From: CAZZCP01 sp964653235
Lineage (GTDB): Bacteria > Bdellovibrionota > Bdellovibrionia > Bdellovibrionales > UBA840
Reading direction: 5' to 3'
NCBI GenBank assembly: GCA_964653235.1
Contig: CAZZCP010000022.1
Span: forward strand, 1 to 30,955
DNA: 30,955 nucleotides
Positions within the stretch are counted from its first letter, which is position 1, and every line of letters starts with the position of its first letter. The notes below the pieces were generated by a model. That model did no database searches. It was not told the DNA's origin and worked only from the letters and a program-made list of their open reading frames with translations. Positions 8,030 through 15,532 of this stretch are shown piece after piece. The position numbers and the translations under genes were made by a program.

Positions 8030-8045
8030 TAGGATAGCTATCCTA
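8030..8045. promoter_or_regulatory. 16-bp perfect palindrome upstream of the parvulin operon
   Basis: TAGGATAGCTATCCTA reads identically on both strands and begins 17 bp before the ATG of the first parvulin gene. A second inverted repeat, TGATATA (8047-8053) with TATATCA (8064-8070), lies next to it and runs up to the stop codon of the DUF374 gene. With no loop, the palindrome is a better candidate for a dimeric protein-binding operator than for an RNA hairpin. It has no T-tract on the minus strand, so it is not a normal terminator. Confidence 0.4.
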
Positions 8046-8070
8046 CTGATATACTTATTAAAATATATCA

Positions 8071-8727
8071 TTAGTGGGAATCTGCGGCAAGCCGTCGTGA
8101 TGCCTCTTGCAGCGCCTCATCAAAGCGTTTTTCTAATTCGGTTTGAAAATAAGGATCTTTTGCATCATCAGACTTTTGTAGTGTTGGTAAGGGGCGACTC
8201 CATTGTATAATCACTTTGGCAAAAGGCTTAGGCACATAAGTTTTGTTCCATGCTTTGTGAAATACCCATTTTCGATCAGCAACAACTCCAGCGGCAAAAA
8301 CTGGACCTTTGGCTATCTTTGAGATCTCAAAAACGCCAGGTTTGATTTTATGATATGGCCCCTTAGGACCATCCACAGCTACAGCCGCATTTCTGCCAGA
8401 TCTTAGAATTTTGATCAGACCCTTTAGAGCTTGCACTCCCTTTCTGGTACTTGAGCCGCGAGAGGTCTTCATTCCCAAAAGATTTAGAACGCGGCTCATT
8501 AACTCGCCATCCTTGCTAGTTGATGCCATTGTACAGGTTGAATAGATTTGAATTAAAGGTAGTACGGCGATTTCATCTCCATGCCAAAAAGCAAGAACAA
8601 AGGGTTTTTTGTTTTTCACAAGCTTAGTCATTTCAGGGTCTTCAATATTCTGAACCCGCCAAGTGAACATAAGTAGGCGAAAGAGAACAAACAATATTGG
8701 AGGCAATATAAACTTTCGCCAAAACAC
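8071..8727 (-). CDS. DUF374 lysophospholipid acyltransferase-like protein
   Basis: This 218-residue protein belongs to the DUF374 branch of the LPLAT/PlsC-like acyltransferases, which are thought to act on lipid A or other envelope lipids. A single N-terminal hydrophobic helix (about 7-23) anchors it in the inner membrane with the active site in the cytoplasm. FWHGDEIAVLP (47-57) carries the catalytic His49 region. GSSTRKG (91-97) and AVDGPKGPYHK (117-127) are the diagnostic DUF374 blocks. The length matches the family. It begins 2 nt after the etfA stop, so it is probably the last gene of an etfB-etfA-DUF374 operon. The acyl donor and acceptor cannot be deduced from sequence. Confidence 0.85.
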   Translation of the reverse strand: MFWRKFILPPILFVLFRLLMFTWRVQNIEDPEMTKLVKNKKPFVLAFWHGDEIAVLPLIQIYSTCTMASTSKDGELMSRVLNLLGMKTSRGSSTRKGVQALKGLIKILRSGRNAAVAVDGPKGPYHKIKPGVFEISKIAKGPVFAAGVVADRKWVFHKAWNKTYVPKPFAKVIIQWSRPLPTLQKSDDAKDPYFQTELEKRFDEALQEASRRLAADSH

Positions 8728-8729
8728 AA

Positions 8730-9683
8730 CTAAAGAATCTTTTTAAACTCTTCTGTGAGCTTAGGAACCACTTCTAAAGCATCTCCTACGATACCATAGG
8801 TGGCTTTTTGAAAAATCGGAGCTTCAGGATCAGTATTGATTGCCACAATAACTTTCGAAGTGCTCATACCTGCCAAATGCTGAATGGCACCTGAAATTCC
8901 ACAGGCAATGTATAAACTTGGCGCTACGGTTTTACCAGTTTGTCCAACTTGCATCTCATGTGGAACCCAGCCTTGATCTACAACGGCCCTACTGGCACCA
9001 ACACTTGCTCCCAGAACATCTGCCAGGTCATCAAGAATTTTAAAGTTAGAAGGATCTTTCAAACCGCGTCCACCAGATACGATAATGTTGGCCTCGGTGA
9101 GATCAAGTCGCTCCGAGCTTCCTTTAACGATTTCTTTGACCAAAGTTTTTAAGTCTACAGAAGCTTTAGGGAATTCTTGAACTGTGCAATCTGTTGGGCT
9201 TTCAACTAAAGGCAGCTGATTGGGCCGCATCAAGACTATAGAAAGCTTCGTATTTTTAAGCTCTGCAAAGGAGAGGCATTTTCCAGAATACATTGGCTTT
9301 TTGACTTTGACCGAATCGGATAATTTCAACTCGACACCATCGCATAGAAATGCAGCATCTAAACGTGCGGCAACTCTCGGGAAGCTATCTTTTGCGAGTG
9401 CAGAACCCGATGCCAAAACCAAAGAATAGTCTGTATCTTGCAAAAACTGAATGATGCTTTCTGAAAATAGTTGCGAGTTGTATTGGTTAAAATCAGAATC
9501 CTCGTTGGCAAAGATTTGGCTTGCACCAAATTTACCGCACTGCTCAGCAAGAGCCTTACTGCCTTCACCAAGAGCGAAAGCATGGACTTCATGACCTGAT
9601 TGTTTAAGTGCTGATATCAACTCTAAAGAGCTGTCTTTTACTTTTTCATTTTGAAATTCTACAAATACTAGAGACTTAGACAT
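8730..9683 (-). CDS. etfA: Electron transfer flavoprotein subunit alpha
   Basis: EtfA is the FAD-carrying subunit of the EtfAB heterodimer, which takes electrons from acyl-CoA dehydrogenases during fatty-acid and amino-acid breakdown and passes them to the quinone pool. The C-terminal FAD domain is fully conserved: SGGRG (203-207), GASRAVVDQGW (229-239), QVGQTGK (245-251), GISGAIQH (262-269) and NTDPEAPI (283-290). The N-terminal domain (1-190) is more diverged, as usual. At 317 residues it has normal length. It lies 9 nt after etfB, and DUF374 follows at once. No ETF-ubiquinone oxidoreductase or acyl-CoA dehydrogenase is in the window. Confidence 0.96.
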   Translation of the reverse strand: MSKSLVFVEFQNEKVKDSSLELISALKQSGHEVHAFALGEGSKALAEQCGKFGASQIFANEDSDFNQYNSQLFSESIIQFLQDTDYSLVLASGSALAKDSFPRVAARLDAAFLCDGVELKLSDSVKVKKPMYSGKCLSFAELKNTKLSIVLMRPNQLPLVESPTDCTVQEFPKASVDLKTLVKEIVKGSSERLDLTEANIIVSGGRGLKDPSNFKILDDLADVLGASVGASRAVVDQGWVPHEMQVGQTGKTVAPSLYIACGISGAIQHLAGMSTSKVIVAINTDPEAPIFQKATYGIVGDALEVVPKLTEEFKKIL

Positions 9684-9692
9684 AGGTTTCTC

Positions 9693-10469
9693 CTAAATAA
9701 CTTTCGCTTCTTCGCGAAGCAATTTTACCAATTGGCTTGTTTGAGCATCCGCTTCACCATCTAGCATTTTTACCTCTGGGCGATCGGCAGGGAGCTGGAA
9801 GTCGGAGTAAAAAACTTTATTTTGTTCTGCCGCTAAACCTAAATCATCCAAACTGTATTCAGTGATAGGTTTCTTTTTGGCTTTCATAATACCTGGAAGA
9901 CTGGCGTAACGAGGGCTGTTTAAGCCTTTATTGGTCGCAATCAAAGCCGGCAGCTCAAGTTCAATATGTTCTTTAGTACCGCCATCGGAGTCTCTCTGAA
10001 CCAAGGCCTTTGAATCATTGAGCTCAAAACTGGATACAACGCTTGCATGAGGTATATTTAGAAAATCAGCTAACATTTGGCTAACAGCAGATTGGCTGTC
10101 ATCGATCGCTAGCTTGCCAGTAAAAACAATATCTGCACCACCTTCTTTTTCGATTGCTTTTGCAAGTGCCTTGGCAGTAGTTAAAGAGTCGGTCTCACTT
10201 GGCGCATCAACACATGCAGCCTTATCAGCTCCCATCGCAAGGGCAGTTCTTAAGGCTTCTACAACCCTCTTTTTAGGACCAAGTGTAAGTACGCTTACTT
10301 CAGCTTCAGGTTTGGCCTTTTTTAGTTGAAGAGCCTCTTCAACAGCAAACTCATCATAGGGATTCATTACCCATTTTAAACTATTTTCTTCAATTCCACT
10401 TTTATCTGCCTTGACTTGGATTTTGGCATTCGTGTCAGGGACTTGTTTAATACAAACGAAAATTTTCAT
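9693..10469 (-). CDS. etfB: Electron transfer flavoprotein subunit beta
   Basis: EtfB is the AMP-binding partner of EtfA. Family blocks are KQVPDT (8-13), NPYDEFAVEEAL (36-47), FTGKLAIDDSQ (116-126) and the C-terminal signature running from LPALIATNKGLNSPRY to MKAKKK (173-200), which includes the recognition-loop region contacting partner dehydrogenases. The 258-residue length is typical. It is the first gene of the etfB-etfA-DUF374 unit, transcribed away from the SNF2 helicase gene. An AAGG ribosome-binding site lies 7 nt before the ATG. A 31-bp inverted repeat sits about 50-80 bp upstream, where an operator would be expected. Confidence 0.96.
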   Translation of the reverse strand: MKIFVCIKQVPDTNAKIQVKADKSGIEENSLKWVMNPYDEFAVEEALQLKKAKPEAEVSVLTLGPKKRVVEALRTALAMGADKAACVDAPSETDSLTTAKALAKAIEKEGGADIVFTGKLAIDDSQSAVSQMLADFLNIPHASVVSSFELNDSKALVQRDSDGGTKEHIELELPALIATNKGLNSPRYASLPGIMKAKKKPITEYSLDDLGLAAEQNKVFYSDFQLPADRPEVKMLDGEADAQTSQLVKLLREEAKVI

Positions 10470-10517
10470 AAAGCAGCCTTCCTAGTTCAATAAATAATTG
10501 AAATTTGTAGCGAAATA

Positions 10518-10548
10518 GACATTGCCAAGCAATCCCTAATGCAATGTC
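10518..10548. promoter_or_regulatory. Inverted repeat upstream of etfB, possible operator
   Basis: GACATTGC (10518-10525) and GCAATGTC (10541-10548) form a perfect 8-bp inverted repeat separated by 15 bp. The half-site centres are about 23 bp apart, close to two helical turns. On the minus strand a weak promoter can be drawn through it (TTGCTT, 17 bp, TACAAA), so a bound repressor would cover the -35/spacer region of etfBA. The site lies in the 178-bp divergent gap between etfB and the SNF2 gene and could affect either. An RNA hairpin in the etfB leader is the alternative. Confidence 0.35.
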
Positions 10549-10647
10549 CATGATTGTAGATTTATAAAAAACTCAGAAATTATCTATTTTACCCTCAAAG
10601 ACTAGGCAACTTGTAATTTTATAAGTAAAATCATAGTTTTCGGGAGA

Positions 10648-13600
10648 GTGTATTTGAATTTGCAGAGTCCAGACTTACAGTCATTAATTTTATGCTTGGC
10701 TGATTCCCCTCAAGATATTGGAACTACTAGCAAATTATCAGATTTTATCGAAGAACAAAAGCTTGTTGAAGAGTCACAGCTGGAATTCACGCTCAAACAC
10801 CCGATGGTACGGCTTCAAGATGTTCCGAGTAGCTTTCAGTCACGAATGCACCCCATGCGGGCTGCGCTAAGAGAAAGACTTAGGCAAGAGTTAGGCTTAA
10901 ATATATTCTACGTTTTCTCTGATGGGACTTGGGTGCGATATGATGAAATTTTGTTTCATCCTTATTGCAAATCTTTAAACCCCGATCTTTTGCCTCTGCA
11001 TAGAGGTATCTATGATAAAGAAATCAAATTAGAAAACTTTCGCTGGATACCGGAGTCAGCCAATGCAGTTTTAAATTATGGTGATATCGAATATGTAGTG
11101 TTGCGGATTTTAAAAAATTCTCAAATTATGATTGCGAACAAAAGACTCAATCTTTTTGTGAGCTGGCAACAAGATACGCAAAACCCAAGCCTAAATGCTC
11201 TAGCAATGCCCATCGACTTTGTCGTTTTTTATAAAGATAGCTCCAAAGAAAAAGTGCCCGTAAGTGTAAAATGGCAAGAAGACGCCAAAAAAAGCGATCA
11301 GGGATATTTAAAAATTGAACCTCATTCTCTGAACCGCGTACTTTATAAAAACCTTATGGTAGATCTTGAAACCCAAAGATTGATTTTCACCCCTTTTGGA
11401 TCTTTCTGGAATGGATTTGAAGCTTTAATTGAAGGTTTTTTTGAAAGTGAAGAAGAGCAGAAAAAAGGCTCTTATTTAAAAATTTCTGAACACTTGCAAC
11501 ACCTTGAGCTATCCTCACACGAAGGTGTGCAAGCCATTTTAAATTATCTCAGAGAAAAAGAAAAAGAGTATCCTTTCTTTGAAATACAATGGCAGCACCA
11601 TCGTCAAGAGCTAGCAGAGTTTGATCATTGTCTGTATCTTTCCTCAGACCATCATATGAGGATATCTTTTCGCTGCGAGCATTTTGAAGTTTTTAATATG
11701 GGCAATCTTCCCTTCACTATAACTCAAGGCTTTGCTCAAGGCTTTCGTTTTCTATTTGAAGATGAAAAATCTGTGATTCATAAAAGAGGTTTGCGAAGAA
11801 ATTATGACTTAAAACTTCTAAAGCACCTGGGTCTTTATGCATTCTTTATCTATGAGTCTTGTTTTTATTTTCAAAGAGGAACAAACAGTAGCCACATGGC
11901 CTTTGACAGTGATGAAGACTTTCTTGAGCATTTATTTTTAAAGATGGGGCAAATTTTGAATCTCAGTGAAGGTTCCATTTTACAAGAAAACCTCAAGCAA
12001 ATTTGCTCAAAGAATATTATTAATGCCCTTCATTCCTATTTTTTGTTTCTAAAACACGAGTTTGATAATTCAGATCTTCATATTTTTCACCAAGGCTCTG
12101 AATATATACTCAAAAATGCGAAAGAGAAGTGGTTTGAATTGATTCAAAAGATAGTTGAAATTTTGTTGATTCAAACTGAAGGTGATCTCTTTCGGCGAGC
12201 AAGAACTTTTTATTTTCCTTGGTCTTATGAAGAAGCCTTAAGCGAAGAGAAATGGCATCTCGACTTGAGGGCTCCGAATCGTATGCAAGAAGATTTACAA
12301 AATATCACCTGCTATAGCCTTTATAGTCCGGGCTTAAAAGAAAATCTTTCTCTAAAGTCTTTATTTGGTATTTATACAGAGGGCTGGGATGTCTACCTTG
12401 ATGGCAAACCACTAGAAGGAGTCACTGAAGCTGATTTTCAATGGAAGTTTGAACTGAATGAAAAAGACTCTGCATTTGATTTTCAACAAAACTCAGATAA
12501 AATTGACTGGTTTGAACTGCATCCAAAATTCTTTTTACATGGACAAGAAGTTTCTACTGAGTCTGCGCAAGACCTTTCTCAAGGAGGCTGGCTTGAGCAC
12601 AATGGGAAAATATATATTTTAAAATCAGAAGATATCCCTCAACTGAAAGCTTTGCAAAAGTTCTGGCTGAAAATGAGTAAGGTTTCAAAGTCGAAATCGG
12701 GCAATCACAAAGAGAAAAATTATTATAGTCTTCCTAAAAGTTATGCTCTTGATCTTTTGGCTCTTCGTTCGCTTGGAATCAAAATTGAGGGTGGTGAAGA
12801 GTGGCAAAAAGTCTGTGCGTTTTACGATAGACTAACTCAAACGGATAGGCAGCCTGAAGTACCTGGCACTTTAAATGGGGAGCTCAAAAACTATCAAAAA
12901 TTTGGTCTTCGTTGGATCCAAGACCTCTACGAATTGCGACTCGGTGGAATTTTGGCCGATGATATGGGTTTGGGAAAAACTCTTCAGGCCCTATGTTTTT
13001 TAGAAAATCTAAGAATTAAAGATGAATTGGGGCACTGTTTGATTCTGGTGCCCACTTCATTGGTATACAACTGGGTCTCAGAGGCCGAGAAGTTTACTCC
13101 AGATCTACCTGTTTATAGTTTTCAATCTCGTGAAAAAACGGCCTTTGTGAAACATTTGAAAGCAAGCAAACATGCAATTTTAGTAGTCACGTATGGACTG
13201 TTTACGGAGCATGAAGACTTCTTTTCACAATTTCAGTGGAATATTCACATTTATGACGAAGCTCAGAATCTTAAGAATATTCAAACCAAAAGGGCCACAG
13301 CGGTTCGCAAGGTCGATGCCAAATTTAAAGTATGCTTAACCGGTACCCCGCTTGAAAATCACTTGGGCGAGTTTTACTCGCTTATGGATACAGTGGTACC
13401 AGGAAGTTTGGGAGAATATGAAGACTATCGCAAAACCTACGTAAGTCCCTATACGATTAAAAAAGCAGATATGCAGTATTTGCGTAATAAGGTAAAGCCC
13501 TTAATGCTAAGAAGAACGAAGTCTCAGATATTAAAAGAACTGCCAGAGAAAACCGTTTCTGTGATGAAGATTCCATTTAGTGAGGAGCAGCTCAAAATCT

Positions 13601-14289
13601 ATAGAGATGTAGCCCTTTCTTGGAATCAAAAAGTCAAAGATTCGATTCAAGATGTGGGTGAGGCAAGATCACAAATGATTATGCTAACGGCGCTTCTTCG
13701 TTTGCGCCAGGTTTGTTCTGACCCAGCGGCGGTTCCCGGAGTCAATTTTTCGAATGAGCCCCCTAAAATTGAACTTTTGCGAGAGAGCATCTCAAACATT
13801 ATAGAAAGCGGCGAGAGTGCCATCGTATTTACTCAGTTCATACCTACTCTAGAGCGAATTCAAAGAGTCTTTGGCAAACAGAATTTGCCAGCCCTTTTGA
13901 TAGATGGCCGTATGTCGAAGCAAAAAAGAGAAAAGGTTCTGAAAGACTTTAATGAGTCTGATAAGCCCCAAGTATTGATTATGACTTTAAAAACCGGCGG
14001 GGTGGGGCTCAATTTAACAAAAGCCAGCTATGTATTTCACCTTGAACCCTGGTGGAACCCAGCTGTAGAAGACCAAGCTACAGATAGGGTACACCGGATA
14101 GGTCAAGAAAAGCATGTACAGGTCTATCGCTATCTGATGCAAGAGTCGGTCGAAGAAAAAATTGAGATTCTCAAAGATCGTAAATCGAGCCATTTTCGAG
14201 CCCTTTTTGATCAAGTTGAAAATGAGGGAGATCTGAACAAGGTCTCATCTCATTTGAGCAAAGAAGATTTCGAATATTTGCTCTCATAA
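10648..14289 (+). CDS. SNF2-family DEAD/DEAH helicase with long unique N-terminus
   Basis: A 1213-residue SNF2/SWI2 ATPase. The C-terminal half holds a full motor. It starts with LKNYQKFGLRW, then Walker A (DDMGLGKT, around 770-777), the DEAQ box (870-873), LTGTPLENHLGEFYSLMD, LRRTKSQILKELPEKT, and the helicase C lobe with HLEPWWNP (around 1131) and DRVHRIGQ (around 1150). The N-terminal ~700 residues are acidic and aromatic-rich, and I see no zinc-coordinating SWIM motif or other known domain there. Such proteins remodel protein-DNA complexes in bacteria, but the exact role is unknown. The GTG at 10648 is only 1-2 nt after GGGAG. The in-frame TTG at 10654 has a better 7-nt spacing and may be the true start. 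The gene stands alone, transcribed divergently from etfB. Confidence 0.93.
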   Translation: MYLNLQSPDLQSLILCLADSPQDIGTTSKLSDFIEEQKLVEESQLEFTLKHPMVRLQDVPSSFQSRMHPMRAALRERLRQELGLNIFYVFSDGTWVRYDEILFHPYCKSLNPDLLPLHRGIYDKEIKLENFRWIPESANAVLNYGDIEYVVLRILKNSQIMIANKRLNLFVSWQQDTQNPSLNALAMPIDFVVFYKDSSKEKVPVSVKWQEDAKKSDQGYLKIEPHSLNRVLYKNLMVDLETQRLIFTPFGSFWNGFEALIEGFFESEEEQKKGSYLKISEHLQHLELSSHEGVQAILNYLREKEKEYPFFEIQWQHHRQELAEFDHCLYLSSDHHMRISFRCEHFEVFNMGNLPFTITQGFAQGFRFLFEDEKSVIHKRGLRRNYDLKLLKHLGLYAFFIYESCFYFQRGTNSSHMAFDSDEDFLEHLFLKMGQILNLSEGSILQENLKQICSKNIINALHSYFLFLKHEFDNSDLHIFHQGSEYILKNAKEKWFELIQKIVEILLIQTEGDLFRRARTFYFPWSYEEALSEEKWHLDLRAPNRMQEDLQNITCYSLYSPGLKENLSLKSLFGIYTEGWDVYLDGKPLEGVTEADFQWKFELNEKDSAFDFQQNSDKIDWFELHPKFFLHGQEVSTESAQDLSQGGWLEHNGKIYILKSEDIPQLKALQKFWLKMSKVSKSKSGNHKEKNYYSLPKSYALDLLALRSLGIKIEGGEEWQKVCAFYDRLTQTDRQPEVPGTLNGELKNYQKFGLRWIQDLYELRLGGILADDMGLGKTLQALCFLENLRIKDELGHCLILVPTSLVYNWVSEAEKFTPDLPVYSFQSREKTAFVKHLKASKHAILVVTYGLFTEHEDFFSQFQWNIHIYDEAQNLKNIQTKRATAVRKVDAKFKVCLTGTPLENHLGEFYSLMDTVVPGSLGEYEDYRKTYVSPYTIKKADMQYLRNKVKPLMLRRTKSQILKELPEKTVSVMKIPFSEEQLKIYRDVALSWNQKVKDSIQDVGEARSQMIMLTALLRLRQVCSDPAAVPGVNFSNEPPKIELLRESISNIIESGESAIVFTQFIPTLERIQRVFGKQNLPALLIDGRMSKQKREKVLKDFNESDKPQVLIMTLKTGGVGLNLTKASYVFHLEPWWNPAVEDQATDRVHRIGQEKHVQVYRYLMQESVEEKIEILKDRKSSHFRALFDQVENEGDLNKVSSHLSKEDFEYLLS

Positions 14290-14303
14290 AAGCAGCAAAA
14301 TCC

Positions 14304-14331
14304 TAAAGTGAGACAAGTCTTTAGCCGATAA
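14304..14331 (+). promoter_or_regulatory. Sigma-28 (FliA)-like promoter
   Basis: TAAA (14304-14307) and a perfect GCCGATAA (14324-14331) are separated by 16 bp; the flagellar sigma-28 consensus has 15. The expected transcription start falls within a few bases of the ATG at 14340, and no Shine-Dalgarno precedes that ATG, so the message would be leaderless or nearly so. The same stretch contains an inverted repeat CTAAAG/CTTTAG. The one-base spacing mismatch lowers confidence. Confidence 0.35.
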
Positions 14332-14339
14332 GCTTATAG

Positions 14340-15350
14340 ATGAAAATACTTCTTTTTTCTATCTTTTTTTCGAGCTTTTCTCTGGCTCAAACTGATACAG
14401 CCATGATGGGCTTGGCGCTGTCAGCTGCAGGAGATGCATCCATTGCTGCGGCTGCGAGTACTGCAGTTGTTGCTGCGACAGCAGCACCATGTGCTACGGG
14501 TGAGCAAGGGGCTTGTCTTCTTATGGCAGCTGGAATTGCTTCTGCAAGATCTAACAATCGAACCGGTGATCGAGCCATAGATGTTGCCACTCAACTAGAT
14601 TGTCGAACAACTGGGACTTGCGGCTCAAACAACAATGGTGGTGGCAACAATAACAATGGCGGCGGCAATAACAACGGTGGTGGCAACAATAACAATGGCG
14701 GTGGTAATAATAACGGTGGTGGCAACAATAACAATGGCGGTGGTAATAATAACGGCGGCGGCTCGAACAACAATGGTGGCGGCTCCGATGGAGATGGTTC
14801 TGACGCAAGACTTTTAACTGAAATTCAAAATGATCTAGACCGAACCCGGAGCCTAATTGATCAAATTATTCGCGATTTAGAAGGCCAAGGATTTCGAGTG
14901 GACGCCGATGCAGGAACTATAACTGGCCCCAATGGCCAAAGCTTTTCGGCATCTTCTTTGGGCGGCGGCGGACTGGGCGGAAGCGGCGGAGCAGGTCTTA
15001 GCGGAGCAGCAAAAGCAGGGGTCGAAGCTGCCCTTGCTGCTGGGGAGCAGGCGGCGAGATCTTTAGAAGAAAAATACAAAGAGGGTGGTATTGAGGGCGG
15101 TGGCGGCAGACGAGTTATCAATAATGCCGGTGGCTATGCTTCTGATGAAGATGGCTCTGACGGTCGCGGCACAAGAGGCTTAGGCTCCCTGTTTGGTAAA
15201 AAAGGAAATAATGACAAAGGCAATACAAAAGCGGGAGTGAGTGGTTTGTCGAAACGTCATGGAGGCGATTTGATTGGAGTTGCTGCAGATAATATTTTTC
15301 AGATGGTTCATCGCCGCTATGAAAAGAAAAAAACAGGAATGATGGAATGA
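14340..15350 (+). CDS. Secreted Asn/Gly-repeat low-complexity protein
   Basis: I do not recognise this 336-residue protein. It has a signal peptide (1-16, ending SLAQ), then an Ala-rich segment (about 24-75) containing two cysteines that looks like a helical hairpin. A run of alternating Asn3-4 and Gly3 blocks (about 98-145) follows, encoded by tandem 39-bp repeats. Next come an amphipathic helix (LLTEIQNDLDRTRSLIDQ), a Gly/Ser-rich stretch (around 200-225), an Ala-rich helix, and a basic tail rich in Arg and Lys. The layout suggests an exported protein with flexible spacers, perhaps structural or adhesive. A sigma-28-like promoter precedes it, suggesting expression with motility genes. The next gene overlaps it by 4 bp (ATGA). 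Its Gly/Asn codons make this the most GC-biased stretch of the window. Confidence 0.75.
   Translation: MKILLFSIFFSSFSLAQTDTAMMGLALSAAGDASIAAAASTAVVAATAAPCATGEQGACLLMAAGIASARSNNRTGDRAIDVATQLDCRTTGTCGSNNNGGGNNNNGGGNNNGGGNNNNGGGNNNGGGNNNNGGGNNNGGGSNNNGGGSDGDGSDARLLTEIQNDLDRTRSLIDQIIRDLEGQGFRVDADAGTITGPNGQSFSASSLGGGGLGGSGGAGLSGAAKAGVEAALAAGEQAARSLEEKYKEGGIEGGGGRRVINNAGGYASDEDGSDGRGTRGLGSLFGKKGNNDKGNTKAGVSGLSKRHGGDLIGVAADNIFQMVHRRYEKKKTGMME
14637..14753 (+). repeat. Three tandem 39-bp coding repeats (Gly3-Asn4-Gly3-Asn3)
   Basis: Units at 14637-14675, 14676-14714 and 14715-14753 each encode Gly3-Asn4-Gly3-Asn3. Units 2 and 3 look identical at the DNA level, and unit 1 differs only at wobble bases. 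Partial copies flank the array on both sides. In-frame 39-bp units mean copy number can change by slippage without breaking the reading frame, so linker length may vary between strains. Confidence 0.85.
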
Positions 15351-15532
15351 AAGAGCTAGAAGATCTAATGCAGGAAATAGCTTTTTCTAAGCGTGGCAGT
15401 CATGAGACCAAAAGAGCATTTCTAGAGTTTATCATCAAATTTTCAAAAGAAAATGCAATTCAACTTGAGCCAGTTCCAACAGAGCAAGAACCGCAAGAAC
15501 AACTCAGTTTTGACTTTGATAAAGTCGCTTAA
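15347..15532 (+). CDS. Small protein coupled to the Asn/Gly-repeat protein
   Basis: A 61-residue unknown protein. Its ATG overlaps the stop of the repeat-protein gene by 4 bp (ATGA), and an AGGA sits 8 nt upstream, so it is probably real and translationally coupled. The first 40 residues form a charged amphipathic helix; the remainder is a Pro/Glu/Gln-rich tail ending LSFDFDKVA. No signal peptide or membrane segment is visible, so it should stay in the cytoplasm. That makes it a candidate chaperone, regulator or export helper for its partner, though this is guesswork from pairing alone. Its 3' end overlaps the convergent hydrolase gene by 4 bp. Confidence 0.6.
   Translation: MKELEDLMQEIAFSKRGSHETKRAFLEFIIKFSKENAIQLEPVPTEQEPQEQLSFDFDKVA

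Noticed and set aside
10470..10647. Search for c-di-GMP (GEMM) riboswitches here and in other leaders
   Set aside because: No recognisable GEMM core (a conserved A-rich junction with two GNRA-type stems) was seen in any intergenic region.
14302..14323. CTAAAG/CTTTAG inverted repeat after the SNF2 gene, considered as terminator
   Set aside because: It has an AT-rich 6-bp stem and no T-tract after it. It overlaps a better explanation, the sigma-28-like promoter.
14637..14753. Repeat array considered as CRISPR
   Set aside because: Units abut without spacers, are a multiple of three in length and encode Gly/Asn in frame; no cas genes are near.
14387..15121. Long minus-strand reading frames opposite the Asn/Gly repeat gene (Pro/Leu-, His- and Cys-rich)
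   Set aside because: They are low-complexity translations of the complementary strand of the repeat, with no ribosome-binding sites. The plus-strand frame has a signal peptide and a coupled downstream gene.
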